Source: Saprospiraceae bacterium | GTDB taxonomy: Bacteria; Bacteroidota; Bacteroidia; Chitinophagales; Saprospiraceae | Length of the DNA stretch: 32,261 nt | Assembly: GCA_020627825.1 (NCBI GenBank) | Contig: JAHDGD010000034.1 | Coordinates: 1 to 32,261 of the forward strand | Direction: 5' to 3' | In this document: piece after piece, positions 15,049-23,580 of the stretch | Layout: every line of letters starts with the position of its first letter | Numbering within the stretch: position 1 is the stretch's first letter | Translations under genes and position numbers: made by a program | The notes under the pieces: generated by a model | Told to the model about the DNA's origin: nothing | What the model saw: the letters and a program-made list of their open reading frames with translations, nothing else | Databases searched by the model: none

Positions 15049-15486
15049 ATGAAGATATCTTATTTTTTAGTAGATTTTGCAAGTCCATTGTATGATGTGT
15101 CCATTCAATTGAGAACTAAAGTGTTAAGAGAACCATTGGGGCTGTCATTTACAACAGAGGATTTAAGTAAGGAATGGAATCAGAAACATTTAGTAGGTGT
15201 AAATGAAAATGGTGATTTGGTTGCAGTATTGGTATTAAAACAAGTGGATAATAAAGTTGTGAAGATGCGTCAAGTAGCAGTAGATCCTAGTTTACAGGGA
15301 AAGGGAATAGGGAAGATGTTAGTTGAACACAGTGAGGGCTTAGCAAGGCAAATGGGCTTTGAGAAGATGGAATTAAGTGCAAGGGAAGTTGCAGTTGATT
15401 TTTATTTGAAATTGGGGTACAAGAAAGTAGGGAAGAAGTTTGAGGAAGTAGGAATTCCTCATTTTAAGATGACAAAAGTGATGTGA
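15049..15486 (+). CDS. GNAT family N-acetyltransferase
   Basis: A 145-residue acetyl-CoA-dependent acyltransferase. The acetyl-CoA loop of motif A is VAVDPSLQGKGIGKMLVEHSE (the Q-x-x-G-x-G pattern), and the last strand carries FYLKLGYKKVGKKF as in motif B. The N-terminus (LRTKVLREPLGL) resembles ElaA/YjcF-like members. The substrate is unknown; small-molecule amines or protein N-termini are both possible. It stands alone: a gene-free region is upstream with a TAnnTTTG box, and a strong bidirectional terminator separates it from the convergent lpdA. Confidence 0.88.
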   Translation: MKISYFLVDFASPLYDVSIQLRTKVLREPLGLSFTTEDLSKEWNQKHLVGVNENGDLVAVLVLKQVDNKVVKMRQVAVDPSLQGKGIGKMLVEHSEGLARQMGFEKMELSAREVAVDFYLKLGYKKVGKKFEEVGIPHFKMTKVM

Positions 15487-15516
15487 TATATCGTGTATAG
15501 GAGCAAAAGATGGAAT

Positions 15517-15553
15517 AAAAAAAGGGGTGTTCTTGAAAGAACGCCCCTTTTTT
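15517..15553. terminator. Bidirectional terminator between GNAT and lpdA
   Basis: A7 run, stem GGGGTGTTCTT (15524-15534), loop GAA, stem AGAACGCCCC (15538-15547) with one G-T wobble, then T6. It ends transcription on both strands between convergent genes. Confidence 0.9.
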
Positions 15554-15572
15554 ATGGAGAAGTTATGTATTT

Positions 15573-16967
15573 TTATAAATGGATAACTTCGCCGTAAGCT
15601 GCAGCTGCAGCTTCCATAACAGCTTCACTCATAGTAGGGTGAGGGTGCACAGTTTTAATAATTTCATGGCCGGTTGTTTCTAAACGTCTAGCTGCAACAA
15701 CTTCAGCAATCATTTCGGTTACATTTGCTCCTATAAAGTGAGCGCCTAAAAATTCTCCATACTTCGCGTCAAATATGACTTTTACAAATCCCTCTTTTGC
15801 CCCAGCAGCACTAGCTTTACCAGAAGCGGAGAATGGGAATTTTCCAACTTTTAAAGTGTATCCAGCTTCTTTTGCTGCTTTTTCAGTCATACCTACACTA
15901 GCGACTTCAGGAGAACAATAGGTGCATGATGGTATATTACCATAATCAAGAGGTTCAGGATTTTCACCAGCTATTTTTTCTACACAGATGATTCCTTCTG
16001 CACTTGCTACGTGAGCCAAGGCTGCACCTGGAACTACATCACCTATGGCATAAATGCCTTTAACATTGGTTTCATAATATGCATTCACTTGGATCAAACC
16101 TCTATCTGTTTTGATTCCCAAAGTTTCAAGCCCTATGTTTTCAATATTAGCTGTTACTCCTGCGGCAGAAAGTACTACATCGCAATCTATTTCCTGCATT
16201 TTGCCATCCTTCCTACTTTTTACAGACACTTTGCATCCTTTTCCACTTGTTTTAACTTCTTCAACGGAAGAATTAGATAGAACATTAATACCTGATTTTT
16301 TGAATATTTTTGTCAACTCTTTTGAAACATCAGCATCTTCTCTTGGCAATAAACCTTGGTCCATGTATTCTACAATTGTGACTTCAGTTCCTATTGAGTT
16401 ATAGAAATAAGCAAATTCAACACCAATTGCACCAGCTCCCACTACTACCATTTTCTTTGGCATTTTTTCAAGTGTCATAGCTTCTCTATATCCTATAATC
16501 TTTTTACCATCAATTTTAAGATTAGGTAATTCTCTTGCTCTTCCTCCTGTTGCAATTATTATCGCATCAGCATCATATACCGTCTTCTTTCCTTTAAGCT
16601 CAACTTCTACTTTTTTACCACGAAGTAACTTACCATATCCATCTAAAACGTCAATTTTATTCTTTCTACAAAGAAACTGAACTCCTTTACTCATGCCTGC
16701 TGCCACGTCTCTTGAACGTTTTACCATATTGGAAAATTCAGCTTTTGGCTTCCCAACTTTTATTCCATAATCCGATGCATGTGAAACATATTCGAATACT
16801 TGAGCACTTTTTAATAAGGCTTTTGTCGGTATACATCCCCAGTTTAAGCATACACCTCCTAGATTTTCTTTTTCAACTACTGCAACTTTCTTCCCAAGCT
16901 GTGATGCTCTTATTGCTGCAACATATCCACCAGGTCCACTTCCTACAACTATGATGTCATATTTCAT
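15573..16967 (-). CDS. lpdA: Dihydrolipoyl dehydrogenase (E3)
   Basis: FAD-dependent E3 subunit shared by 2-oxoacid dehydrogenase complexes; it reoxidises dihydrolipoyl groups and passes electrons to NAD+. The 464-residue protein has the FAD-binding GSGPGG (9-14), the redox-active disulfide C40/C45 in GGVCLNWGCIPTK, the NAD-binding VVGAGAIGVEF, the second FAD contact YAIGDVV, and the catalytic H443/E448 pair in HPHPTMSE. Length and all motifs are complete. It is a single-gene unit with its own minus-strand TATCTTTG box 38 bases upstream of the start and a shared terminator downstream. The E1 and E2 genes are not in this window. Confidence 0.97.
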   Translation of the reverse strand: MKYDIIVVGSGPGGYVAAIRASQLGKKVAVVEKENLGGVCLNWGCIPTKALLKSAQVFEYVSHASDYGIKVGKPKAEFSNMVKRSRDVAAGMSKGVQFLCRKNKIDVLDGYGKLLRGKKVEVELKGKKTVYDADAIIIATGGRARELPNLKIDGKKIIGYREAMTLEKMPKKMVVVGAGAIGVEFAYFYNSIGTEVTIVEYMDQGLLPREDADVSKELTKIFKKSGINVLSNSSVEEVKTSGKGCKVSVKSRKDGKMQEIDCDVVLSAAGVTANIENIGLETLGIKTDRGLIQVNAYYETNVKGIYAIGDVVPGAALAHVASAEGIICVEKIAGENPEPLDYGNIPSCTYCSPEVASVGMTEKAAKEAGYTLKVGKFPFSASGKASAAGAKEGFVKVIFDAKYGEFLGAHFIGANVTEMIAEVVAARRLETTGHEIIKTVHPHPTMSEAVMEAAAAAYGEVIHL

Positions 16968-17004
16968 ATTTCTTTATTTTAATTTTGATTTTATTTTTGC
17001 TCCG

Positions 17005-17012
17005 CAAAGATA
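17005..17012 (-). promoter_or_regulatory. Promoter -7 box of lpdA
   Basis: On the minus strand TATCTTTG (17012 to 17005), 38 bases before the lpdA ATG. The nearest upstream TTG (17041-17039) is 26 bases away, a little far. Confidence 0.5.
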
Positions 17013-17049
17013 CTGTTTTAAGGGAGTTATATTAGAATCAAGTTGAGTA

Positions 17050-18192
17050 TTATTGCACATGTGCTAAGCCCTCAGAAAAATTATGAGCGTCAATAAATCC
17101 TTCGTCAAACGCTAATTTCATTTCTTTATTAATGTATCCTATGTATCCTTTATGAATGACGCGTGCAAATCCTTCATTAAACTCCCATGCTAATGGTAAA
17201 ACTGGATCTTTTATGACCGATCCTTCTTCGTTTAAATACCCCCACTTTCCATACTTCTCAAATGGCGCATACCCGTCATTAAATTCGTAGATCATGTCAT
17301 ACGGTTCTGATGTCATTAGCTTTCCGCTCATGTCATAAAGGCTATATTTTTTTTCTTTAATTACTATCCACTTTTCATTTCCAGCATATTTAACTTTATC
17401 TGCAGACACTTCAAACAATTGATTGAATTCCTTATCTACGATACTCCACATGCCCTCCTTCTCTTGAATTGCAGTCAAGTCATCTTTAAAATCAATGGCA
17501 TTAGTTAATCCATCAAGAACAACTTTATTAGTTTGTAAATCATAAAATCTATACTTCCCATTTTTCTTTGCTCGTATATAGGAACCTTCAGAAGCCCACA
17601 TTTTTTCATTTCCATCTTCAAACGGTATTTCAAATTGCCCTTCTTCATTTATAACACCGACTTTACCATATTGATATACCCTTGCTACACCATTTTCGAA
17701 ATTGGAACATTTTTTAAATTTCGCATCTATAACCCACTTACCTTTTGTATCTATATAGCCGTAAATCCCATCTTTTTTCGCCCTAGCACGCCCGCTATTA
17801 AAATCAAATACCAAATCAAATGTATCTGGAATGATCATTTTTCCACTTTTATCAATGAAGCCATATTCCTTTTCAAAATTTTGAATTCGTGCCAAGTCTT
17901 CTTTAAAAGGGTAGGTGCCTCTGTATTCATGCGCTATAATTGCACTACCTGTTTTGTCAATAAACCCCCATTTCCCATTTAAATTGGCCCTTGCAAGCCC
18001 ATTCTTGAACGGTCTTAAATCATCAAACTTCTTTTCTATAACTATATTGCCTGATGGATCAATGTATCCCCACTTATTGGAGGGGGAAACATAATCTTCG
18101 AAATATTCTTCTTCTCCAGTTTGGGAAGAATCTATAGTGTCAGACTTACATGAAAAAAGGAATAGGAAAAGGCATAAATAGTAGATTCTCAT
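17050..18192 (-). CDS. WG-repeat lipoprotein
   Basis: A 380-residue protein that is almost wholly WG repeats (pattern KWGYIDPSGNIVIEKKFDDLRPFKNGLA): about eight or nine units can be counted to the C-terminus, which ends HNFSEGLAHVQ. The N-terminus MRIYYLCLFLFLFSC is a lipoprotein signal, so it should be anchored in the envelope. I start at 18192, because the longer start at 18216 would lie inside a TATGTTTG promoter box. WG-repeat proteins form beta-propeller-like or rod-like folds and probably bind partners; no enzymatic role is known to me. Its promoter region is divergent with that of the secreted protein at 18.3 kb. Confidence 0.88.
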   Translation of the reverse strand: MRIYYLCLFLFLFSCKSDTIDSSQTGEEEYFEDYVSPSNKWGYIDPSGNIVIEKKFDDLRPFKNGLARANLNGKWGFIDKTGSAIIAHEYRGTYPFKEDLARIQNFEKEYGFIDKSGKMIIPDTFDLVFDFNSGRARAKKDGIYGYIDTKGKWVIDAKFKKCSNFENGVARVYQYGKVGVINEEGQFEIPFEDGNEKMWASEGSYIRAKKNGKYRFYDLQTNKVVLDGLTNAIDFKDDLTAIQEKEGMWSIVDKEFNQLFEVSADKVKYAGNEKWIVIKEKKYSLYDMSGKLMTSEPYDMIYEFNDGYAPFEKYGKWGYLNEEGSVIKDPVLPLAWEFNEGFARVIHKGYIGYINKEMKLAFDEGFIDAHNFSEGLAHVQ

Positions 18193-18209
18193 TTGACTTG
18201 TTATTTTTA

Positions 18210-18217
18210 CAAACATA
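18210..18217 (-). promoter_or_regulatory. Promoter -7 box of the WG-repeat gene
   Basis: Minus-strand TATGTTTG (18217 to 18210) with a TTG at 18236-18234, 16 bases upstream. It ends 17 bases before the ATG at 18192 and so decides the start of that gene. Confidence 0.55.
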
Positions 18218-18287
18218 TCATTTTTTACGTCATCAAATTTACTAACATGTAAATTCTTCTAGCCACATATTTAAATGCTAAAATAAA

Positions 18288-18295
18288 TACATTTG
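18288..18295 (+). promoter_or_regulatory. Promoter -7 box of the secreted-protein gene
   Basis: TACATTTG matches TAnnTTTG, 40 bases before the ATG at 18336; no clear TTG partner. Confidence 0.4.
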
Positions 18296-18335
18296 TTGTG
18301 TGACATTTCGATAAAAAATCACGTTATCTAACTAT

Positions 18336-18866
18336 ATGAAATACGTCTTTATCTTTTTTGCTCTTCCTCTTTTCTGTTTCAGTCAAGAATGGAAGTCTTT
18401 TACCGTTGATTCACTGGGGTTTACTGTTGAAACTCCTTATCCATTAGTCAATAAGAATAATGAAGCTATGACTGATATAGGCTTACAACGTATTATTTCA
18501 TATGGAATTTTAGCCCCAGAAAAACATCACAATTACTTATATCAAATATTAGTTATTCCTTATCCTGAAAACACTTTTCATTCAGATAGTATCGCTCTGC
18601 AAAAAGAGGTTTTACAAGGATTTATTGACGCTTCTCATGTAGAAAATGCTGCTGAAAAAATTTACCAAACATCCTTTATTCATAATGGAGAGGATTTTGA
18701 ACAATGGGTGATTCACATAGGTGAAGATTATTCCATAAAATCCAGAGCAATTATAAAATCTGATCGATTGTATATGATACAGGTAATGACTGAATTTGAA
18801 CATTCCGTCAATACAGATATAGATAAATTTTTAAACAGCTTTGTTTTTTTATATAAAGCAGGTTAA
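18336..18866 (+). CDS. Secreted protein of unknown function
   Basis: A 176-residue protein with a clear signal peptide (MKYVFIFFALPLFCFSQE, cleavage probably after FS or SQ) and a compact soluble domain beginning WKSFTVDSLGFTVETPYPL. I do not recognise a family. The opening 'F-x-V...GF-x-V-x-x-P-x-P' and the ending (SDRLYMIQVMTEFEH...IDKFLNSFVFL) recall small lipid- or ligand-binding periplasmic proteins with a PsbP/LpqN-like layout, but that is only an impression. It has its own upstream box and is convergent with the decarboxylase gene, overlapping it by four bases. Confidence 0.75.
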   Translation: MKYVFIFFALPLFCFSQEWKSFTVDSLGFTVETPYPLVNKNNEAMTDIGLQRIISYGILAPEKHHNYLYQILVIPYPENTFHSDSIALQKEVLQGFIDASHVENAAEKIYQTSFIHNGEDFEQWVIHIGEDYSIKSRAIIKSDRLYMIQVMTEFEHSVNTDIDKFLNSFVFLYKAG

Positions 18867-20308
18867 AGCCGTTTTTTAACGCGCAATACACAATCTGCTA
18901 ACATGTCAAGACAAAGATCAATTGTCCGCTTGTGCGTTCGAAAACTTAAGATTGCTGCGCGCATCCATTCCTCTCCATTAAGAGTGGTTGATGAAAGGAA
19001 TACGCGTCCATCTTTGTGAATTTCTTCCGTTAATAATTTATTGAATTTGTTTTTATCAGTTGTGTTTTTATATCGATAGAGGACAACACTTAATTCGGGT
19101 TCTCCTCCTGTTTCAAAACCTATTTTTTGTACTTCTTTTTCGAAATAGAGCGCTAAGGCATATTTTTCTTCAAGACATTTTTTAAATGGGTCAAGCCCAA
19201 AAAGTCTTAGTGAAAGCCACAATCTTAATCCTCGGTAGTGTTTGGTTAACTCAGGGCTTACATCTGCTGGAGAGATTTCATCAAAACGTTCTTGAGCATC
19301 TTGCATATAAGATGCTTTATAGAAGTGGGTGTCATACATTGCTTTTTTATCTTTTATCAAAATAACGCCTAGTCCGTAGGATAGGAATAAACCTTTATGT
19401 GGATCTATTGCTACACTATCTGCCCGTTCCATTCCTTTGAATCGATCTTTGAGCTCATCTATCATGACAAAAAAACCGCCATATGCTGCATCAACATGAA
19501 ACCAACAATTATATATTCTTGCAAGATCAGCCATTTTATCCAAGGGATCTATTGATCCAGTATCAGTTGTTCCTGCCGAACCAACAATTAAGAACGGAAT
19601 GAGACCTTTTTCTTTATCTTCTTTTAGTAAAGATTCTAAAACCTCTATATCCATTTTAAACCGATCATCCATTGGAACATATCGCAGTATGGATTCATTA
19701 AGTCCCGCAATCCGAATAGCTTTTTGAACGCAATGATGTGTTTGATCCGTTACATATATAACACTTTGATCGACTTTTTTTGATGTGATGCCTTTTTTAT
19801 CTCGAGCAGTTGTAATAGCAATCAAATTAGCAATAGAGCCACCTGAGCACAAATTGCCATGAGCATTTTGGGGAAACCCAATTAATTGACATAACCATCT
19901 TATCAAACTATTCTCGAGTCTTACAGCACCCGGTCCCCCAAAGAATATCCCAGCATATCGATTGGTAATTGCAGCAAGAAAATCGCCCATAGCTGTAGGA
20001 TAAATTCCACCACCAGGAATATATCCTATGTGACCACCACTAGCAGGATTTAAACCAATTGAATCAACATGTTGATCCAGAAATTGTAGCGCTTCTTCCA
20101 TAGAGATTTTCTCCTTAAAATCAATCTCCTCAAATGCGTTATCCGTTTGATATTCTTCAATAAACGCTTTTTCATTTTCCATTCGATCAATAAATCGATG
20201 GGCATATGTCAAGACCTCTTCCATCCAAGCTTCTCTTGTTGAAGCTGTTGGTTCAAGTACTGAAGAGGCTTCTTCTAACCTTAAAATTCTTTTGGTTAAA
20301 TCTTCCAT
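18863..20308 (-). CDS. Pyridoxal-phosphate-dependent group II amino-acid decarboxylase
   Basis: Fold-type I PLP decarboxylase of 481 residues, in the family of aromatic-L-amino-acid, glutamate and related decarboxylases. The Schiff-base lysine is K305 in IDPHKGLFLSYGLG, preceded by H304; the aspartate pairing with the PLP ring nitrogen is D273 in HVDAAYGGFF; H191 in TDQTHHCVQKA stacks on the ring; LNPASGGHIGYIPGGG (86-101) forms the substrate side. The motifs look closest to the aromatic amino-acid branch, but substrate cannot be fixed. It starts five bases after the end of menB on the same strand, so the two are co-transcribed though functionally unrelated as far as I can see. Confidence 0.9.
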   Translation of the reverse strand: MEDLTKRILRLEEASSVLEPTASTREAWMEEVLTYAHRFIDRMENEKAFIEEYQTDNAFEEIDFKEKISMEEALQFLDQHVDSIGLNPASGGHIGYIPGGGIYPTAMGDFLAAITNRYAGIFFGGPGAVRLENSLIRWLCQLIGFPQNAHGNLCSGGSIANLIAITTARDKKGITSKKVDQSVIYVTDQTHHCVQKAIRIAGLNESILRYVPMDDRFKMDIEVLESLLKEDKEKGLIPFLIVGSAGTTDTGSIDPLDKMADLARIYNCWFHVDAAYGGFFVMIDELKDRFKGMERADSVAIDPHKGLFLSYGLGVILIKDKKAMYDTHFYKASYMQDAQERFDEISPADVSPELTKHYRGLRLWLSLRLFGLDPFKKCLEEKYALALYFEKEVQKIGFETGGEPELSVVLYRYKNTTDKNKFNKLLTEEIHKDGRVFLSSTTLNGEEWMRAAILSFRTHKRTIDLCLDMLADCVLRVKKRL

Positions 20309-20313
20309 ATTGA

Positions 20314-21171
20314 CTAAGGAAATCTTTTTACGGTATTAAAATCAGGTCTTCTTTTCTCAAGAAATGCATTTCGTCCTTCTTCAGCTTCAGGCGTGCCATA
20401 TGCCAGTCTAGTTGCTTCACCTGCAAAAATCTGCTGACCAATAAGACCGTCATCAATTAAGTTGAAGGCATATTTTAACATTTTGATCGCTGTAGGTGAT
20501 TTCCATAAAATTTCTTGCGACCATTCATAGGCCACTTTCTCCAGTTCAGCATGCGGAACAACTGCATTCACCATGCCCATTTCATATGCCTCTTGTGCAG
20601 AATAGTTTCTTCCAACGAAAAATATTTCTCTTGCTCTTTTCTGTCCAATTTGTCTCGCAAGATATGCTGACCCCATACCACCATCAAAACTTGCAACATC
20701 TGCATCAGTTTGCTTGAATATGGCATGTTCTTCACTTGCAATTGTCATGTCGCACACTACATGTAAGCTGTGTCCTCCTCCTACAGCCCATCCTGGAACC
20801 ACAGCAATAACTACTTTATTCATAAATCGTATCAAGCGCTGAACTTCTAAAATATTCAAACGATGAACACCATCTTTCCCCCGATATCCTGCTTTATCTC
20901 TTACTCTTTGATCGCCACCTGAACAAAAAGCCCAACCACCATCTTTCGGAGAAGGCCCTTCACCTGATAAAAGAATGACTCCTATCTCCTCATCTTGACG
21001 CGCATCTTCCAAGGCTTCATACAATTCAAAAACCGTTGTAGGACGAAAGGCATTTCGAACCTCTGGTCGATTAAATGCAATCCTTGCTACTCCATTGCAT
21101 TTTCGGTAAGTAATATCTTCATATTCTTTGATGGTATTCCACTTCAGTTGATTAAACGCTTCTAATGTCAT
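20314..21171 (-). CDS. menB: 1,4-dihydroxy-2-naphthoyl-CoA synthase MenB
   Basis: Crotonase-fold enzyme that closes the second ring of the naphthoquinone nucleus in menaquinone synthesis, from o-succinylbenzoyl-CoA. The 285 residues show WAFCSGGDQ (80-88), VGGGHSLHVVCDM (130-142), SFDGGMGSAYLARQIGQKRAREIFF (161-185) and the terminal FLEKRRPDF. The segment QTDADVASFDGG has an Asp (D156) where E. coli MenB has Gly (QTGPKVGSFDGG); in this family that Asp replaces the bicarbonate cofactor, so this should be the bicarbonate-independent type, as in Mycobacterium. No other men genes are adjacent. Menaquinone is the normal respiratory quinone of the Bacteroidota. Confidence 0.96.
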   Translation of the reverse strand: MTLEAFNQLKWNTIKEYEDITYRKCNGVARIAFNRPEVRNAFRPTTVFELYEALEDARQDEEIGVILLSGEGPSPKDGGWAFCSGGDQRVRDKAGYRGKDGVHRLNILEVQRLIRFMNKVVIAVVPGWAVGGGHSLHVVCDMTIASEEHAIFKQTDADVASFDGGMGSAYLARQIGQKRAREIFFVGRNYSAQEAYEMGMVNAVVPHAELEKVAYEWSQEILWKSPTAIKMLKYAFNLIDDGLIGQQIFAGEATRLAYGTPEAEEGRNAFLEKRRPDFNTVKRFP

Positions 21172-21262
21172 GTTTTTCTTTTGCAGTCAAAATAAAAAAA
21201 ATAAACTTTCTCTTAATAGAAAAGTTTCTTAGAAATTGATATAAATGTTTCGAGATCTTTTA

Positions 21263-21775
21263 TCAAGTAGTTTTCCTACTATTTAATTGGATCTCTTGGA
21301 TAAACGTTTTTAGTTGTTCTTGGTGATTCTTATCTTCATAAGTATGAATAGATGAAAGAAAGTTCATCCCTAGATATTCTGCTGAATGTTCGAATGGAAG
21401 CCAGAATGCATCTCCCAGATTGCTGCTATTCGAATTAGATAATACAGCCATGTTTTTTTCACGGAGTCGACGACCAATTGACTTATGCGTTTTTAATAGA
21501 TCGGTTATTCTATCAAAGTATATTTTCATAAGTCCGCTCATTGCATACCAGTATACTGGTGTGGCAAAAATAAAAGTATCATATAAACGTGTGCATTCAT
21601 CCATAAGTGCGATGTATTCGTCATCAGAACTATACGTTCCTTCATAGTTGTAACGAGCTATATTATAATCAAGCAGATCAATTATAGGACAATCGAGCTG
21701 GGTCGATAAGTCTTTAACCACAGTATATGTATTTCCTTGTTTTCGTTCACTACCCAATATAATGACTGGTTTCAT
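21263..21775 (-). CDS. Flavodoxin-fold NAD(P)H-dependent oxidoreductase
   Basis: A 170-residue FMN-binding reductase of the NADPH-dependent FMN reductase/flavodoxin-like superfamily. The phosphate-binding loop is GSERKQGNTYTVV (8-20), and the segment ATPVYWYAMSGLMKIYFDRI around 91-110 is the second FMN contact typical of this group. Length fits single-domain members. The electron acceptor is unknown; quinone, flavin or iron-chelate reduction are the usual roles. It sits between menB and the TPR gene on the same strand but with about 90-bp gaps, so it may be transcribed alone. Confidence 0.85.
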   Translation of the reverse strand: MKPVIILGSERKQGNTYTVVKDLSTQLDCPIIDLLDYNIARYNYEGTYSSDDEYIALMDECTRLYDTFIFATPVYWYAMSGLMKIYFDRITDLLKTHKSIGRRLREKNMAVLSNSNSSNLGDAFWLPFEHSAEYLGMNFLSSIHTYEDKNHQEQLKTFIQEIQLNSRKTT

Positions 21776-21794
21776 TTTATGTATGGATTTTGCA

Positions 21795-21828
21795 TAAAAA
21801 AGCCCAATTGCGAAAGCAATTGAGCTTT
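21795..21828 (-). terminator. Terminator of the TPR gene
   Basis: AAAGCCCAATTGC (21799-21811), loop GAAA, GCAATTGAGCTTT (21816-21828): a 13-bp stem with one mismatch. The A-run on the plus-strand left becomes the U-tract on the minus strand, 25 bases after the TPR gene stop. Confidence 0.75.
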
Positions 21829-21852
21829 ATAAATATATTTTTTTCTAAGTAA

Positions 21853-22695
21853 TTACCCTTTAAGTTGCCCAATCTGGTATTGCGCTTGCTCAAGGTATTT
21901 TTCACCCGTTACTTTTTCGTATGCTGCAATTGCTTCGGCTTTTTTTCCTAAGGCAGCATATGCTTTTGCTTGTGCGATATAGTATTTATCTTCGATTTTC
22001 TCTTCTTTCGTCCCTATTTCCACAGCCTTACTAGCTAATTCTAAAGCTTTTTCTTTATCTCCCTTTTCTAGGTAACATCTTGAAAGATAATATGAAATAG
22101 AAGCATGCTCTCCAACAGCTAAAGCTTTTTCACCAATCATAATTGCTTCGTCAAACTTATCTGTTGTATAGGCTTTTCCAGTCATCGAATTCAAGGACTT
22201 CATTGTATTATCAACTCGTTGAGTTTTCCCTTTTTCTTTGTACATCATTGCGGATTGGACTAAATAATCTGTAGCTTCAAGTGCTTTGCCTTGTTTTTTT
22301 AACACAGCTCCCATACCTGCAATGTTACTTACGTTTAAGCTATCATAACCTAATCCTTCTTTGTATAAAGCCATTGCTTCATCATATGCTTTTGCTTTAT
22401 ATTTAGCTTTACCTAGGCTATAACTTGCCTTAGATGCATTCTTCTTTGCTAATTTAAGAACCTTTTCATTCTCTTCTGTAGTAGCTAATTCAATCGCTTG
22501 TTTCATTAAAGGTAACCCCGCTTCGAAATCTTTTGCTTTTAAAAGTGCTAATGCCTCATTGTAAACAGAAGTTGCTGTGATTTTCTTTTCTCCTTCTGCT
22601 TCTTGTGCATGAACAACTGTAAAAGAAAGGAATAAAGCAACAATTAAACTAGTGAATACTTTTGTTGTAGATACGTTTAACGTAAATAATTTCAT
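21853..22695 (-). CDS. Secreted TPR-repeat protein
   Basis: A protein of 280 residues with a signal peptide (MKLFTLNVSTTKVFTSLIVALFLSFTVVHAQ, cut after AHA or HAQ) and then tetratricopeptide-like helical repeats: SVYNEALALLKAKDFEAGLPLMKQAIELA, GKAKYKAKAYDEAMALYKEGL, GKAYTTDKFDEAIMIGEKALAV, SRCYLEKGDKEKALELASKAVEIG and AKAYAALGKKAEAIAAYEKVTG. I start at ATG 22695 because this Met begins a clean signal peptide; the upstream Mets (22725, 22767) add a 24-residue stretch without sense. TPR proteins are scaffolds for protein-protein contacts; here probably periplasmic. Partner unknown. Upstream lies an 800-bp gene-free region. Confidence 0.85.
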   Translation of the reverse strand: MKLFTLNVSTTKVFTSLIVALFLSFTVVHAQEAEGEKKITATSVYNEALALLKAKDFEAGLPLMKQAIELATTEENEKVLKLAKKNASKASYSLGKAKYKAKAYDEAMALYKEGLGYDSLNVSNIAGMGAVLKKQGKALEATDYLVQSAMMYKEKGKTQRVDNTMKSLNSMTGKAYTTDKFDEAIMIGEKALAVGEHASISYYLSRCYLEKGDKEKALELASKAVEIGTKEEKIEDKYYIAQAKAYAALGKKAEAIAAYEKVTGEKYLEQAQYQIGQLKG

Positions 22696-23094
22696 TGGAT
22701 CTATTTTTAATTTAAGTGATTTCATAAAAAACGATGCGCAAAATACTAAAAATGGCGCACTCAACATGAAAATAACCGATTTTTGAAATCAAAATGTTTC
22801 ATGTGAAAAATGTTTTAACGAAATCTTAGCATTTTTTCTCTTATACTTATTTGTATTTCAAAACGTCGCTTTTAACAACGTTAATAAAATGATTAACTTC
22901 ATGGCGGAAAACCCAGTCAAATCCAAAGATGTAACGAATGAATAATTGTTCTTTCCTATTCAAGAATTTCGAGCTTGAAGTTGAAATAAGTTGTGAACCG
23001 AAACTTGATGTTTCGGATGGGATGCAACGCAGAAATTAATCATTTTAGTAGATAGATATGCGGCATTTTGGAGTGCAAATAGTAATTGATCCAT
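22696..23094. other. Gene-free flank of the MITE-like element
   Basis: Between the TPR start and the element at 23095 I see no gene, RNA or terminator. A 70-codon frame on the minus strand (22960-23172) crosses the element boundary and has no recognisable features, so I do not call it. The stretch 22773-22860 is A/T-rich and probably carries the TPR gene promoter; the best candidate, TATTTTG on the minus strand at about 22739-22745, is one base short of TAnnTTTG. Confidence 0.4.
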
Positions 23095-23422
23095 ATTATG
23101 CAATAGAATTTGGCGATTAGACCTGAAATGTAGAAGAAATAATAACTTTTGTGAATGCATCATAATCACCACCGTGATGAGTGAACAAAAAGTTGACGTA
23201 GCCTTTATGTTAACATGAAGTATGCAGTAGACAATCTATTACGTGCATAAACTACGTCAAAATCAATGCTTCGCTGGCGTTTTCAGATGAACTATAGTGA
23301 TGCTATGTTAAATCTTTCAAATCGCCCGATTTATAGTATGTTTAGCCCTCATTGCAAAGCTCATATGCATGATGCGGGTTTAAAGAGGTGTTTAGGTCAT
23401 AAAAGATTTTCTATTGCATAAT
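23095..23422 (-). repeat. MITE-like element with inverted ends (copy B)
   Basis: 328 bp bounded by exact 14-bp inverted repeats: ATTATGCAATAGAA at 23095-23108 and its complement at 23409-23422; both ends continue imperfectly to a shared GACCT about 10-12 bases further in. The part 23123-23211, read on the minus strand, aligns at about 83 percent with 5653-5741. A second end-like sequence (TTATGCACGTAATAGATTGTC on the minus strand, 23250-23230) lies inside, so it looks like a short element interrupted by about 170 bp. A short plus-strand frame (23251-23424) occupies that insert; I do not call it a gene. Confidence 0.7.
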
Positions 23423-23528
23423 GTGAGTTTAACTAAATACATACAAAGAAAAAAAGTTTAAAAAAGATACTGGTATAGTCGGGATTCAAACGTCTTCTTT
23501 TTTAAGTTAGGTATTCCCATAATAATGC

Positions 23529-23561
23529 TTGCGTATCATTCTAATCTTAATACTATATTTG
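23529..23561 (+). promoter_or_regulatory. coaD promoter
   Basis: TTG (23529-23531), a 22-bp spacer and TATATTTG (23554-23561), the Bacteroidota -33/-7 pair, 19 bases before the coaD ATG. This is the most complete housekeeping promoter in the window. Confidence 0.65.
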
Positions 23562-23580
23562 CGGTAAATTCATTTAAACT

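Noticed and set aside
22960-23172. A 70-codon minus-strand frame upstream of the TPR gene
   Set aside because: It crosses the edge of the MITE-like repeat, has no recognisable domain, and its counterpart in the 5.6-kb repeat copy is closed by an early stop.
23251-23424. A plus-strand frame of about 57 codons (MLRWRFQMNYSDAMLNLSNR and on)
   Set aside because: Lies wholly inside the repeat element and ends in its inverted terminus; looks like a chance frame in repeat DNA, though it would merit a search.
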